Shown piece after piece: positions 8,059 to 16,642 of a DNA stretch of 64,000 nt (positions within the stretch are counted from its first letter, which is position 1; each line of letters begins with the position of its first letter). Source of the DNA: Tropicimonas isoalkanivorans (lineage in GTDB: Bacteria > Pseudomonadota > Alphaproteobacteria > Rhodobacterales > Rhodobacteraceae). Location of the stretch: contig NZ_FOLG01000002.1 of NCBI RefSeq assembly GCF_900112335.1, forward strand, positions 220,810 through 284,809, given 5' to 3'. The position numbers were made by a program, and so were the translations under genes. The notes under the pieces were generated by a model. It made no database searches. It was given only the letters and a program-made list of their open reading frames with translations, and was not told where the DNA came from.

Positions 8059-9375
8059 TCATCCGAGCTTGAGGTTGTCGATGCCGACCAGCCGGTCGTA
8101 GAGCCAGTAGAGCAAGAGCACTGCGCCCAACAGGAGCGAAGCGAGTGCGGCGGCCAGGGACCAATTGAGCGATTTCTGCATGTGGAAGGCGATGAGGTTG
8201 GAGATGAGCTGGCCGGAGGAGCCGCCCACCAGCGCCGGCGTGATGTAGTAGCCGACCGCGAGAATGAAGACGAGCAGGCCACCCGCGCCGATGCCCGGCA
8301 CGGTTTGCGGGAGGTAGACCCGTCGGAAGGCGGTCCACGAGGTGGCTCCGAGCGAGCGGGCGGCGCGCACGTAGGACGGGTCGATCGGGCGCATGACGGA
8401 GTAGAGCGGCAGCACCATGAAGGGCAGCAGGATGTGCGTCATGGCAATGATGGTCCCGGTGCGGTTGTAGATCATTTGAAGCCGGTTCCCGTCGTCGATC
8501 AACCCCGAGGCGACCCAGAGGTCGTTGACCACGCCCTGACTCTGTAACAGCACGATCCATGAGGTCGTTCGCACCAGCAGTGAGGTCCAGAACGGCAGCA
8601 GCACGAGGATCATCAGCAGGTTGGAATGGCGCAGCGGCAGTGTCGCGAGCAGGTGCGCTATGGGAAAGCCGAGGATCAGCGTCATCAGGGTGATGAGCGC
8701 CGAGAGGACGAAGGTGCGCTGGAAGAGCAGGATGTAGACGGCGCGTTCCTCGTCGACCTTGACGATGTTGCCATCCGCGTCGCGGGTGCGGTCCAGGGCG
8801 GCGAGGTAGAAGTCGAGCGTGAAGGCCTTGGAGGCACTTCGCATCGCAGCCCAGATCTCCGGGTCGGCCCACTCCTCGTCGGCGTCCAGTATGGCCTCCT
8901 TGTAGGGCGGCTCCATACGCTCGGCCTTTCGCGACGTGCCGGTAAAGAGCGAACGGGTGCCGGAGACCTCGTAGTTGATGCGGGTGCCGATCTGGCCGAT
9001 GGCCTTGATATCCCGCGCGTGGGCAAGGCCGGCGGCGAGGGCTGCATAGGCCGCCTCGTCCGGCTCCGTGCCGGGTTCATTTTCGTTGAACCAGCCGCGC
9101 AGATCGACCATGAGCGGAATGGTGTCGCCGGTGTCGCGGTCTTTCCACGAGTAGAACGCGGAGTTGTTGACGGACATCGACAGCATCTGGCCGATAGGCA
9201 CCAGGAACGTGACCACCACGAAGAGCAGCAGTGGCACAACGAGGAAGAAGGCGCGGCGCTTGTTACGGGCCTGCGCGCGGGCGAGCGCGGCCTTCAGCGG
9301 CTTTCCGTCGGCCGTTGTAAGCCTGCCATCTGTGGCTCGGGTCGTGGGGGCGGCTGCGGCAACGGCGTCGGTCAT
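8059..9375 (-). CDS. ABC transporter permease (PotB-type) with long extracytoplasmic insertion
   Basis: A 438-residue permease of the spermidine/putrescine class. A cytoplasmic N-terminus (about 1-40) is followed by helix 1 (FFLVVPLLLFVVVTFLVPIG). Then comes an insertion of roughly 150 residues, rich in Asp and Glu, before the five-helix permease core that starts near VYILLFQRTFVLSALITLM. The coupling loop ARSLGATSWTAFRRVYLPQ is well preserved. Typical PotB proteins are about 280-310 residues, so most of the excess is this loop, predicted to face the periplasm. It lies downstream of the binding-protein gene and upstream of the PotC-type gene. Confidence 0.9.
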   Translation of the reverse strand: MTDAVAAAAPTTRATDGRLTTADGKPLKAALARAQARNKRRAFFLVVPLLLFVVVTFLVPIGQMLSMSVNNSAFYSWKDRDTGDTIPLMVDLRGWFNENEPGTEPDEAAYAALAAGLAHARDIKAIGQIGTRINYEVSGTRSLFTGTSRKAERMEPPYKEAILDADEEWADPEIWAAMRSASKAFTLDFYLAALDRTRDADGNIVKVDEERAVYILLFQRTFVLSALITLMTLILGFPIAHLLATLPLRHSNLLMILVLLPFWTSLLVRTTSWIVLLQSQGVVNDLWVASGLIDDGNRLQMIYNRTGTIIAMTHILLPFMVLPLYSVMRPIDPSYVRAARSLGATSWTAFRRVYLPQTVPGIGAGGLLVFILAVGYYITPALVGGSSGQLISNLIAFHMQKSLNWSLAAALASLLLGAVLLLYWLYDRLVGIDNLKLG

Positions 9376-9426
9376 GCGGTGTCCCAGCTAGGCTGTGCGG
9401 CGCGAAGCGGCGCGGTTTGGCAGGGA

Positions 9427-9455
9427 TCCGCCCCGAGCGCGCGGCCCGGGGCGGA
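9427..9455 (-). terminator. stem-loop between binding-protein and permease genes
   Basis: An inverted repeat TCCGCCCCG / CGGGGCGGA (9-bp perfect stem, 11-nt loop) lies in the 99-bp gap after the binding-protein gene. No T-run follows. By analogy with other ABC operons it could attenuate read-through into the permeases or protect the upstream mRNA from 3' decay, keeping the binding protein in excess. Confidence 0.5.
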
Positions 9456-9474
9456 CGGGTTCAGGAGCGGGCGG

Positions 9475-10548
9475 TCAGCCGGCCAGCCAGGCGTTGAAGC
9501 GCTCGTTCAGCTCCGTGTCACGGTCAGCCCAGAACTCGAAGTCAGAGGCCAGCGCCTTCTTCAGGTTGTCTTCGGCGGTGGGCATGTGCGGGCCCATCTC
9601 CGTTTTGCCGTCCTGATAGAGACCGACAAGCGGGCCGGAGGACTTGCGGGCCGGGCCGTAGCTGATCCACTTGGCCTGCTCGGCGAGCTGCTCGGTCTCC
9701 GTCGCGAAGGCGATGAACTGCAGCGCCAGATCGAGGTTCGGCGCGCCCTTGGGAATGACGTAGCCATCGTACTCGTAGATCTGCCCGTCGAAGACAGTGA
9801 CGAACGGCTGATCCTCTCCCACGGCGGCGTTGAAGATCCGGCCGTTGTACGCGGTGGTCATCGCGACCTCGCCATCGGCCAGAAGCTGCGGCGGTTGAGC
9901 GCCGGCTTCCCACCAGACGACCTGGTCTTTGATCTCGTCGAGCTTGGCGAAAGCGCGGTCGACGCCCTCGTCGGTCTCGAGCATGCCATAAACTTCCTCA
10001 GGCGCCACGCCGTCGGCCATCAGCGCCATTTCGAGGTTCGCCTTGGCGCCTTTGCGCAAGCCGCGCTTGCCCGGATAGGTCTCCAGGTCGAAGAAATCGG
10101 CGATGGTGCTCGGCGGATTGTCCGGGAAGGCCGTGGAATCGTAGGCGTAGATCGTCGAGAAGACGATGGAGGTCACCAGGCAATCGGTCACCGCGCCGGG
10201 CAGGAAATCGTCCATAGCCGGCGTGCCGTCGGATCCATCTGGCAGGATCGAGGGATCGATCTCTTCCAGAAGCCCTTCGTCGCAAAGGCGTACGCCGTCA
10301 GCGTATTCCACATCGGCCACGTCCACGGTGACGTTGCCGGCTTCGACCTGGGCCTTGATCGGCGTCGCAGGGTTGTCCGCGTCGACCGAAATGACCTTGA
10401 TGCCGGTCTCTTCGGTGAAGGGTTTGTGGTAGGCTTCGACCTGGGACTTGCCGTAGGCGCCCCCCCAGCTCATGACCGTCAGTTCCTGCGCCGAGGCGCC
10501 GACGGCCAAGCCAATCAAGGCTGTGGTCAGTATCAAGGTCTTCTTCAT
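9475..10548 (-). CDS. periplasmic binding protein of polyamine-type ABC importer (PotD-like)
   Basis: A 357-residue class II solute-binding protein with signal peptide MKKTLILTTALIGLAVGASA. The mature N-terminus QELTVMSWGGAYGKSQVEAY is typical of the PotD/PotF-like cluster (COG0687). The fold then shows the usual WEAGAQPPQLLADGEVAM and 'TTAYNGRIF' segments. The ligand may be a polyamine, an opine or another small amine; the sequence alone does not decide. It is the second gene of the operon, 66 bp after the ATPase, and is followed by a stem-loop. Confidence 0.9.
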   Translation of the reverse strand: MKKTLILTTALIGLAVGASAQELTVMSWGGAYGKSQVEAYHKPFTEETGIKVISVDADNPATPIKAQVEAGNVTVDVADVEYADGVRLCDEGLLEEIDPSILPDGSDGTPAMDDFLPGAVTDCLVTSIVFSTIYAYDSTAFPDNPPSTIADFFDLETYPGKRGLRKGAKANLEMALMADGVAPEEVYGMLETDEGVDRAFAKLDEIKDQVVWWEAGAQPPQLLADGEVAMTTAYNGRIFNAAVGEDQPFVTVFDGQIYEYDGYVIPKGAPNLDLALQFIAFATETEQLAEQAKWISYGPARKSSGPLVGLYQDGKTEMGPHMPTAEDNLKKALASDFEFWADRDTELNERFNAWLAG

Positions 10549-10614
10549 CGTCGTCTCCCTGTTGGACGGTTTTTATTGGTTATGCACCGCGCCCGTCATT
10601 AACGGCCCGAAAGC

Positions 10615-11715
10615 TCACATCGGGTCGAGCGCGCGGGCATCTTGCGGGTGCCAGCTGATCTGCAACTTTCGTCCCGGTTCCAGGCGCTGCTGCCCCAGCA
10701 TGTTGCGGCACTTCATCACGAAGTCGTCGTGCCCCGCCACGCGCATGCGAGTGCGGAAGCTGTCGCCCATGTAGATGAACTCAAGCACTTCGGCCTCGAT
10801 CGTATGGGCGCCCGGATCGAAGTACTCCGGCTTGAACTCCACGCGTTCCGGGCGGATCGAGACCAGCGTGTCCTGCCCGACCTGCGTGACGTTCACCGGG
10901 GTCGCGTCGATGATCTCGCCGGACTTGAGCCGAACGACGGCCTTGTCCGCCTCGATCGCCTCGACCGTGCCCTCCAGGCGGTTGTTCTCGCCGATGAACC
11001 CGGCCACGAAACTGTTCTGCGGCCGCTCGTAAAGCTCGTCCGGCGGGGCAAGTTGCTGGATCCGGCCGTCGTTGAAGACCGCCACACGATCTGACATCGT
11101 CAGAGCTTCGGTCTGGTCGTGGGTGACGTAGACCACCGTGATCCCGAGGCGCTCGTGCAGGTGCTTGATCTCGAACTGCATGTGTTCGCGCAGTTGCTTA
11201 TCCAGCGCGCCGAGGGGCTCGTCCATCAGGACCAGTTCGGGCTCGAAGACGAGGGCCCGCGCGAGAGCAACGCGTTGCCGCTGACCGCCCGAAAGCTGCG
11301 CGGGCCGGCGGGCGCCAAATGCGCCCATCTGCACCATATCCAACGCCATGCGGACACGGGCTTCGCGGTCGCTCTTCGGCTCTCCCCGCACGTCGAGCGG
11401 AAAGGCAAGGTTCTCGGCCACTGTCATGTGGGGGAAAAGAGCGTAGTTCTGGAACACCATCCCGATACCGCGCTTGTGCGGGGGAATGTTGTTGATGGGC
11501 TTTCCGTCTAGCTTGATCTCGCCGTGGGTGGCGGTCTCGAAGCCTGCCAGCATCATCAGGCAGGTCGTTTTGCCCGAACCCGATGGGCCGAGCATCGTCA
11601 GAAACTCGCCTTTGGGCATCTGGAGATTGAGGTCTTTCACGACGAGAGTTTCCCCGTCGTAGCTCTTCTGTACCCTGTCGAATTCGACAAAGGGCTTGGC
11701 GGCTGGCGCGTTCAA
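10615..11715 (-). CDS. ABC transporter ATP-binding protein (PotA-like)
   Basis: A 366-residue import ATPase. Walker A GPSGSGKTT is near residues 43-51, the Q-loop near 89, the LSGGQRQR signature at 141-148, Walker B LVLMDEP at 161-167 and a switch His in YVTHDQTEAL. The C-terminal third (about 240-366) is a TOBE-type domain (SIRPERVEF). The start is TTG at 11715 (minus strand), with AGGAG 5 bp upstream; no other in-frame start would keep the N-terminal beta-strand. It is the first gene of the importer operon. Confidence 0.92.
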   Translation of the reverse strand: MNAPAAKPFVEFDRVQKSYDGETLVVKDLNLQMPKGEFLTMLGPSGSGKTTCLMMLAGFETATHGEIKLDGKPINNIPPHKRGIGMVFQNYALFPHMTVAENLAFPLDVRGEPKSDREARVRMALDMVQMGAFGARRPAQLSGGQRQRVALARALVFEPELVLMDEPLGALDKQLREHMQFEIKHLHERLGITVVYVTHDQTEALTMSDRVAVFNDGRIQQLAPPDELYERPQNSFVAGFIGENNRLEGTVEAIEADKAVVRLKSGEIIDATPVNVTQVGQDTLVSIRPERVEFKPEYFDPGAHTIEAEVLEFIYMGDSFRTRMRVAGHDDFVMKCRNMLGQQRLEPGRKLQISWHPQDARALDPM

Positions 11716-11775
11716 GGCAGCTCCTGTCGGACGTGTCCCGCGTTACTTTCGTTCGCGACGCTATTGTTGACGTTT

Positions 11776-11804
11776 ACTAAAGCAACCGAGATCACAGTTG
11801 GCAA
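11776..11804 (-). promoter_or_regulatory. possible promoter of the polyamine-type ABC operon
   Basis: On the minus strand a TTGCCA hexamer (11799-11804) is separated by 17 bp from TTTAGT (11776-11781), about 60 bp before the TTG start of the ATPase gene. The -10 match is only 3 of 6, so this is a weak candidate. Confidence 0.25.
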
Positions 11805-11918
11805 TCCGGCAGAGCGGCAGAAATGCTGCCAAAAACGACAGGTGCATGGCAAATGAGCGTAATTCCCCCCGTGTTCGCTCGGGAATGCGGCAGCACCGCA
11901 GAGAGGAACGACGTAGCG

Positions 11919-11943
11919 CCCCGGCCGGAACGCCCGGCCGGGG
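11919..11943 (-). terminator. stem-loop 3' of znuA
   Basis: A perfect 10-bp inverted repeat CCCCGGCCGG / CCGGCCGGGG with a 5-nt loop lies 8 bp past the znuA stop. There is no T-tract on the minus strand, so it is terminator-like but not a classic intrinsic terminator. Confidence 0.5.
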
Positions 11944-11950
11944 CTGAGAC

Positions 11951-12967
11951 TTAGCGGCAGGTGGCGAACCCATCGGCGATGTCACGCAGCGTTGCGGTAT
12001 AGAGGCCCTGGCCGGGATCGTGCGAAACGCCGAGGGGATCCAGAACCACGGTCTTCACGTTGGCGCCTTCGGCCACCGTGTCGACCAAGGCTGCGTTGAA
12101 CTGCGGCTCGGTGACCATGCAGGAGACGCCGGCCCGCCGCACTTCGTCCCGAAGCGCGGCGACGCGCGCGGCCGTCGGGTCCGCCGCATCTCCGAGGGAC
12201 AGCGCGCCGACGGCCTGCAGGCCGAAGCGGCGTTCGAAATACTGGAAGGCATCGTGCAGAACGATGAAGCGCACGTCGCCGAGCGGTGCGAGTTCGTCCG
12301 TGATATCGGCCCCGAGCGTCGCCAGCTCCGCCTGCGCCGCGGCCGCGTTGTCCGCGTAGGCCGTGCCGTTTTCCGGATCGATTGCCGATAGCGCCTCGGC
12401 GATCGCAGTCAGCCAGACCTGCGCATTCGCCGGGTCGAGCCAGGCATGGGGGTCCGTACCGTGGTGATCATGATGGTCGTGGTCGCCTTCCCCATCGTGG
12501 TGGTCGTTCTCGGCCTCCTCATCGTCATGGTCATGGTGGTGCTCATCCGCGTGATCGCCCTCCGACGCGTGCTGGACGGCCCCTGCATGCGCCGCCTCCT
12601 CATGCTCGAAGAGGTCGTTGCTGCGAAATTCGTGAAGCTGCGTGCCCGGCACCTCCAGAAGCTCCAGCGCCTCAGCATCCCCCGCCAGGGAGGCGATGGA
12701 TTTCGACAGCCACGGCTCCAGCCCCTCCCCCGCCCAGACGACAAGATCCGCCTCCGACAGCGCGCGCGCCTCCGACGGGCGCATTGCGTATCCGTGGGGC
12801 GACGCTCCCGGTGGCACGATCAGCGACGGCGCTCCAAGCTCGCCCATCACCTTTGCAACGAGCGAATGAATCGGGGCGATATCGGTTGCCACCGACGGTA
12901 CCTCCGCCATCGCCACCGCAGGCATCGACAGGGCGACAGCCACCCAACTCGTGAGACGTTTCGTCAT
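11951..12967 (-). CDS. znuA: zinc ABC transporter substrate-binding protein
   Basis: A 338-residue periplasmic zinc-binding protein (cluster A-I). A signal peptide (about 1-21, ending AVAMA) precedes the metal-site His58 in GASPHGY. A His/Asp/Glu-rich loop (about residues 122-174) contains runs such as DEHHHDHDDEE and DHDHHDHHG. Further ligand motifs are DPHAW and VLHDAFQYF. The acidic His-rich loop is a hallmark of ZnuA, as opposed to manganese-binding relatives. It is divergent from zur-znuC-znuB across a 73-bp gap that contains a Zur-type palindrome, so zinc-repressed expression is expected. Confidence 0.95.
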   Translation of the reverse strand: MTKRLTSWVAVALSMPAVAMAEVPSVATDIAPIHSLVAKVMGELGAPSLIVPPGASPHGYAMRPSEARALSEADLVVWAGEGLEPWLSKSIASLAGDAEALELLEVPGTQLHEFRSNDLFEHEEAAHAGAVQHASEGDHADEHHHDHDDEEAENDHHDGEGDHDHHDHHGTDPHAWLDPANAQVWLTAIAEALSAIDPENGTAYADNAAAAQAELATLGADITDELAPLGDVRFIVLHDAFQYFERRFGLQAVGALSLGDAADPTAARVAALRDEVRRAGVSCMVTEPQFNAALVDTVAEGANVKTVVLDPLGVSHDPGQGLYTATLRDIADGFATCR

Positions 12968-13008
12968 CGGTCAACTCCATTTCCAGGTGGCGGCCTCGTA
13001 AATGATAC

Positions 13009-13016
13009 GTTATAAC
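13009..13016. promoter_or_regulatory. candidate Zur operator in the znuA/zur divergent promoter
   Basis: The gap between znuA (start 12967, minus) and zur (start 13041, plus) contains the perfect palindrome GTTATAAC, with TG four bases to its left and CA four bases to its right. This resembles the AT-rich core of Zur boxes (GTTATA-N-TATAAC type). One site could control both directions. Confidence 0.6.
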
Positions 13017-13040
13017 AACACAAGAGAAATCGGAGAGACC

Positions 13041-13544
13041 ATGCCCGGCCACAACAGACAGACCGAGCCCATGGGGTTCGCGCGTCATGACCACGATGCC
13101 TGTGTCAGTGCAGCGCTGACGCAGGCGGTTGCTTATTGCGACGCCGAAGGTTTGCGCTTCACGCCAGTGCGCAGGCGCGCGCTTGAAATCCTGCTGGAGA
13201 GGCACGCCGCCATGGGAGCCTACGACGTGCTCAAGCGACTGCAGGACGAGGGCCTGGGCGCGCAGCCGCCCGCAGCCTATCGGGCTCTGGATTTCCTGGT
13301 GCAGCACGGGTTTGCGCACCGCGTGGAAGGCCTGAACGCCTTCGTCGCGTGTACGCGCCCGGGCGAAGACCACGTGCCCGCCTTCCTGATTTGCACCAGT
13401 TGCAACCGCGTGGCCGAGGCGGCGACGATCCCCGCCCGGAGACTTCTGGAGACCGCCGCCGAAGCTCAGGGATTCGCCATCGCCAAGGTGCTGGTGGAGG
13501 CCGAGGGCACCTGTGCCGCCTGCCGCGAGCGGGCTCAGGCATGA
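13041..13544 (+). CDS. zur: Fur-family zinc uptake regulator Zur
   Basis: A 167-residue Fur-family repressor. The N-terminal winged helix (about 30-100) includes FTPVRRRALEILL and AYRALDFLVQHG. The C-terminal dimerisation domain carries the structural zinc cysteines C118-TS-C121 and C158-AA-C161. The His/Cys-rich 'ARHDHDACVS' near residue 14 may add a metal site. I chose ATG 13041, preceded by GGAGA; a longer in-frame start at 13002 would run through the operator. Its stop overlaps the znuC start (ATGA), so repressor and transporter are translationally coupled. Confidence 0.93.
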   Translation: MPGHNRQTEPMGFARHDHDACVSAALTQAVAYCDAEGLRFTPVRRRALEILLERHAAMGAYDVLKRLQDEGLGAQPPAAYRALDFLVQHGFAHRVEGLNAFVACTRPGEDHVPAFLICTSCNRVAEAATIPARRLLETAAEAQGFAIAKVLVEAEGTCAACRERAQA

Positions 13545-14311
13545 GGGACATCGCACCGCCGCTCATCGCGGTCCGCAACCTCGGCGTCAGGATCGGGACG
13601 TTAGACGTCTTGCGAAACGTCGATCTGGAAATCCACCCGGGCGAGATCGTCACCATCGTCGGCCCCAACGGGTCCGGCAAGTCCACCCTTGTCCGTGCGA
13701 TTGTCGGCGCCGTTCGCCCGCATACCGGCACCATCACCCGCAGTCCGGCACTTCGCATCGGCTACGTCCCACAGAAACTCCACATCGACCCGACGCTACC
13801 GATCACCGTGGCCCGTTTTCTCTGCCTGCCCACCCGCCGCACGGCAGATCAGATCGCCGGGGCACTCAATACCGTCGGCCTGCCCGACCTGCACAAGCGG
13901 CAGATGTCGGCGCTGTCGGGCGGGCAGATGCAGCGGGTGCTGCTGGCGCGCGCCCTGTTGGAAGCGCCCGACCTGCTGCTTCTCGATGAACCCACGCAGG
14001 GGTTGGACCAGCGCGGATCCGCGGCATTCTACCACCAGATCGAGGACGTTCGGGCCCGGCTCGGCTGCGCCGTCCTCATGGTCAGTCACGAACTTCACGT
14101 GGTCATGAGCGCGTCGGACCGGGTGATCTGCCTGAACGGTCACGTCTGTTGTCATGGCACGCCCGAAGTCGTTGCGACCGCCCCGGAATACAGGGCGCTG
14201 TTCGGCACGGGCACGCAGGGAGCCCTCGCGCTCTATCGCCATACACACGATCACGCCCACGACGACGACCACCCGCAGCCGGGTCACCATCACGAGGACC
14301 ACGCGATCTGA
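13541..14311 (+). CDS. znuC: zinc ABC transporter ATP-binding protein
   Basis: A 256-residue import ATPase. Walker A GPNGSGKST is at 41-49, the signature LSGGQMQR at 125-132 and Walker B LLLLDEPTQGLD at 145-156. The switch His is in MVSHELHVVM. The C-terminus (last ~25 residues) is strikingly His/Asp-rich (HTHDHAHDDDHPQ, then GHHHEDH), suggesting zinc sensing or handing-over on the cytoplasmic side. Short His-rich tails occur in some other ZnuC proteins. It overlaps zur by 4 bp and znuB by 1 bp. Confidence 0.95.
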   Translation: MRDIAPPLIAVRNLGVRIGTLDVLRNVDLEIHPGEIVTIVGPNGSGKSTLVRAIVGAVRPHTGTITRSPALRIGYVPQKLHIDPTLPITVARFLCLPTRRTADQIAGALNTVGLPDLHKRQMSALSGGQMQRVLLARALLEAPDLLLLDEPTQGLDQRGSAAFYHQIEDVRARLGCAVLMVSHELHVVMSASDRVICLNGHVCCHGTPEVVATAPEYRALFGTGTQGALALYRHTHDHAHDDDHPQPGHHHEDHAI

Positions 14312-15105
14312 TGCTAGATGATTTCATGTTCCGCGCCGCGCTGGCGGGCGTCGGCACGGCGGTGGCGGCCGCCCCGCTCGGCTGTTTTGTGGTCTGGCGG
14401 CGCTTGGCCTATTTCGGCGACGCCACGGCACATGCGGCGATCCTCGGCGTCGCATTGGCGCTCGCTTTGGACGTGTCGATCTTTGGCGGCGTTGTCGTCG
14501 CGGCCCTCGCCATGGGCACGGTCGTCTCCACGCTCTCCGGTCGCGGCTTCGCGGCAGACACGGTTCTGGGGGTGCTCGCCCATTCGGCGCTGGCCTTCGG
14601 CCTCGTCGCGGTCTCGTTTCTCTCCGGCGTGCAGGTGGACCTCATGGGCTACCTTCTGGGCGACATTCTCGCCGTCAGCCGGACGGACCTGTTGCTCATC
14701 TGGGGTGGCGCCGGGGTGATCGTGGCCTTGATCGGCCTCCGATGGTCCGCATTGCTGACCGCGACCGTGGGCCCGGACCTCGCGATGGCCAGTGGCATTG
14801 ATCCGCGGCGGGAACAGATGGTCCTGACGTTCTCACTTGCGCTCACGGTCGCCATTGCGATCAAGGTCGTGGGCGTTCTCCTGATCGCTGCCCTCCTGGT
14901 GATCCCGGCGGCAACGGCGCGGGGACTGGCGCGCACACCGGAAGCGATGGCGCTCTCCGCGGGCGCCACTGGCAGCGTCGCGGCCGTCGGAGGGTTGGGG
15001 GGATCGTTCATGCTCGACACACCGACGGGGCCGACCATCGTCTGCCTCGCGGCGCTGATGTTCGTGGTGTCCGTGCTGCTATCCGGACTTCAACGAACGC
15101 ACTAG
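14311..15105 (+). CDS. znuB: zinc ABC transporter permease
   Basis: A 264-residue ABC-3 family permease with about seven to eight hydrophobic segments. It carries the family motif WRRLAYFGDATAHAAILGVA (coupling region, about 29-48) and a later LLVIPAATARGLA segment. The start ATG overlaps the znuC stop (TGATG). Together with ZnuA and ZnuC it forms the high-affinity Zn2+ importer. Confidence 0.94.
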   Translation: MLDDFMFRAALAGVGTAVAAAPLGCFVVWRRLAYFGDATAHAAILGVALALALDVSIFGGVVVAALAMGTVVSTLSGRGFAADTVLGVLAHSALAFGLVAVSFLSGVQVDLMGYLLGDILAVSRTDLLLIWGGAGVIVALIGLRWSALLTATVGPDLAMASGIDPRREQMVLTFSLALTVAIAIKVVGVLLIAALLVIPAATARGLARTPEAMALSAGATGSVAAVGGLGGSFMLDTPTGPTIVCLAALMFVVSVLLSGLQRTH

Positions 15106-15147
15106 GACGCGGCGTCGAGCAAGGTTCGTCACCAGCGCAAGAGACGG

Positions 15148-15180
15148 CTGCGAGCCGAACCCGAGAGGTCAGGCTCGCAG
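15148..15180. terminator. terminator-like stem-loop between znuB and the uronate operon
   Basis: A 9-bp perfect inverted repeat CTGCGAGCC / GGCTCGCAG with a 15-nt loop lies in the convergent gap between znuB (+) and the mannitol-dehydrogenase-family gene (-). There is no T-run. Confidence 0.45.
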
Positions 15181-15184
15181 ATCG

Positions 15185-16642
15185 TCAGGCGACGGTTTCT
15201 GCGCAGGCGCGCGCGCCATCTTCCACCAGTGCTGTGTAGACGGGTTGCACCAAGGGCTCCAACCGCGCTGCAAGGTCCGCATCGAAGACCTCCCGCACAG
15301 TTAGCAAGGCCGCCACCTTGTCTGGTCCCTTCGCCTCGCCGGAGATTTGCCGGAGTTTGTCGGCAAGCGGATCCTGAACATCAATCGGGTCGCCTTTCTC
15401 ATCGGTGCCGCCGACGTATCGCATCCAGGCGGCGAGAGCGAGCAACAGCCCGGGCGACGCGCGGCCTGCATCGAGATTCTCCTGCAACGTGCTCAGAATC
15501 CGCTGTGGCAGCTTTTGACTCCCGTCCATCGCGATCTGCCATGTGCGATGCCGGATCGCCGGATTGCGGAACCGCTCCAGAAGCTCGCCGGCATAGGCCT
15601 GAAGATCGACGCCGTCGGGCGGGGTCAGCGCGGGAATGATCTCGTTCTTCCAGAGGTGCTCCACGAAGCCGGCGAAAACCGGATCGCCAGTGGTCTCGGC
15701 AATGGTTTCGTGACCCGCCAGATACCCCAGATACGCGAGCGATGAATGCGCCCCGTTCAGCATTCGCAACTTCATGTGCTCGTAAGGCGTAACGTCCTCG
15801 ACGAGTTGCACCCCCACCGCCGCAAAATCCGGCCGTTCGCCGCCGACGAAATCATCCTCGATGACCCATTGCCGGAAGGGCTCGTGCATCACCGGTGAGG
15901 CGTCGTGGTAACCTGCGAGTTGCTCCAGGCGGGCGATATCCTCCGGTTTGGTGGCCGGAACGATCCGGTCGACCATGGTCGAGGGAAAACGCCCCTCCGC
16001 CTCGATCCAATCCGCAAGCGCCGGGTCCACTTCCCGCGCAAGATCCAAGACCACCCCGCGCACCACCCGGCCGTTGTTTGGAAGGTTGTCGCAGCACAGC
16101 ACGGTGAACGGGGGCCGGCCGGCGGCGCGGCGGGCCTGCAGTGCACGGACGAGGAAGCCCGGCGCCGATTTCGGCAGCTCGCCAGCGAGGTCGTAGACGA
16201 TGTCCGGATGGTTGAGGTCCAGCTTGCCGGTCGCCGGATTGTGGCAGTAGCCCTTTTCCGTGACCGTGAGCGACACGATCCGGACCGACGGGTGGGACAT
16301 CGCGGTCAGCAGCGCTTCCGGGTCCTCCGGCGCGACGAGCATGTCATGGACGTTTTCGATGACCTGAAACCGTTCGCCGGTGGGTGCCAGTTCCACGGCG
16401 GTGTAGGCATATCCCTGCGGTTTCAGCGCATTCCGGACAGAAGGCGACCTTAGGGAAACGCCAAGGATGCCCCAGTCCCCGCCACCCGCCAGGGCGGCCT
16501 CCGCGATCCAGGGCACGCCGAACGCGCGGAAGAACGCACCGAGGCCGAGATGAATGATGCCGATCCCGGCAGTGGGGCCGTTGGGCCGAACGAGACGATC
16601 AACGGGCAAGCCAGCCTCCATCGACGTTGAATATTGCACCAT
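15185..16642 (-). CDS. uxuB: mannitol dehydrogenase family protein, probable D-fructuronate (mannonate) reductase
   Basis: A polyol dehydrogenase of up to 485 residues. The N-terminal Rossmann domain opens with IGIIHLGLGAFFRAF. The family signature KLRMLNGAHSSLAYLGYLAG lies near residue 290, where the Lys and the Asn/His are catalytic. Family members reduce fructuronate, tagaturonate, fructose or similar. With uxaC at the other end of this operon, D-fructuronate to D-mannonate is the best guess. The start is uncertain: ATG 16642 overlaps kduD by 44 bp, ATG 16621 gives a more typical length, and neither has a clear Shine-Dalgarno. It is the last gene of the operon. Confidence 0.8.
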   Translation of the reverse strand: MVQYSTSMEAGLPVDRLVRPNGPTAGIGIIHLGLGAFFRAFGVPWIAEAALAGGGDWGILGVSLRSPSVRNALKPQGYAYTAVELAPTGERFQVIENVHDMLVAPEDPEALLTAMSHPSVRIVSLTVTEKGYCHNPATGKLDLNHPDIVYDLAGELPKSAPGFLVRALQARRAAGRPPFTVLCCDNLPNNGRVVRGVVLDLAREVDPALADWIEAEGRFPSTMVDRIVPATKPEDIARLEQLAGYHDASPVMHEPFRQWVIEDDFVGGERPDFAAVGVQLVEDVTPYEHMKLRMLNGAHSSLAYLGYLAGHETIAETTGDPVFAGFVEHLWKNEIIPALTPPDGVDLQAYAGELLERFRNPAIRHRTWQIAMDGSQKLPQRILSTLQENLDAGRASPGLLLALAAWMRYVGGTDEKGDPIDVQDPLADKLRQISGEAKGPDKVAALLTVREVFDADLAARLEPLVQPVYTALVEDGARACAETVA

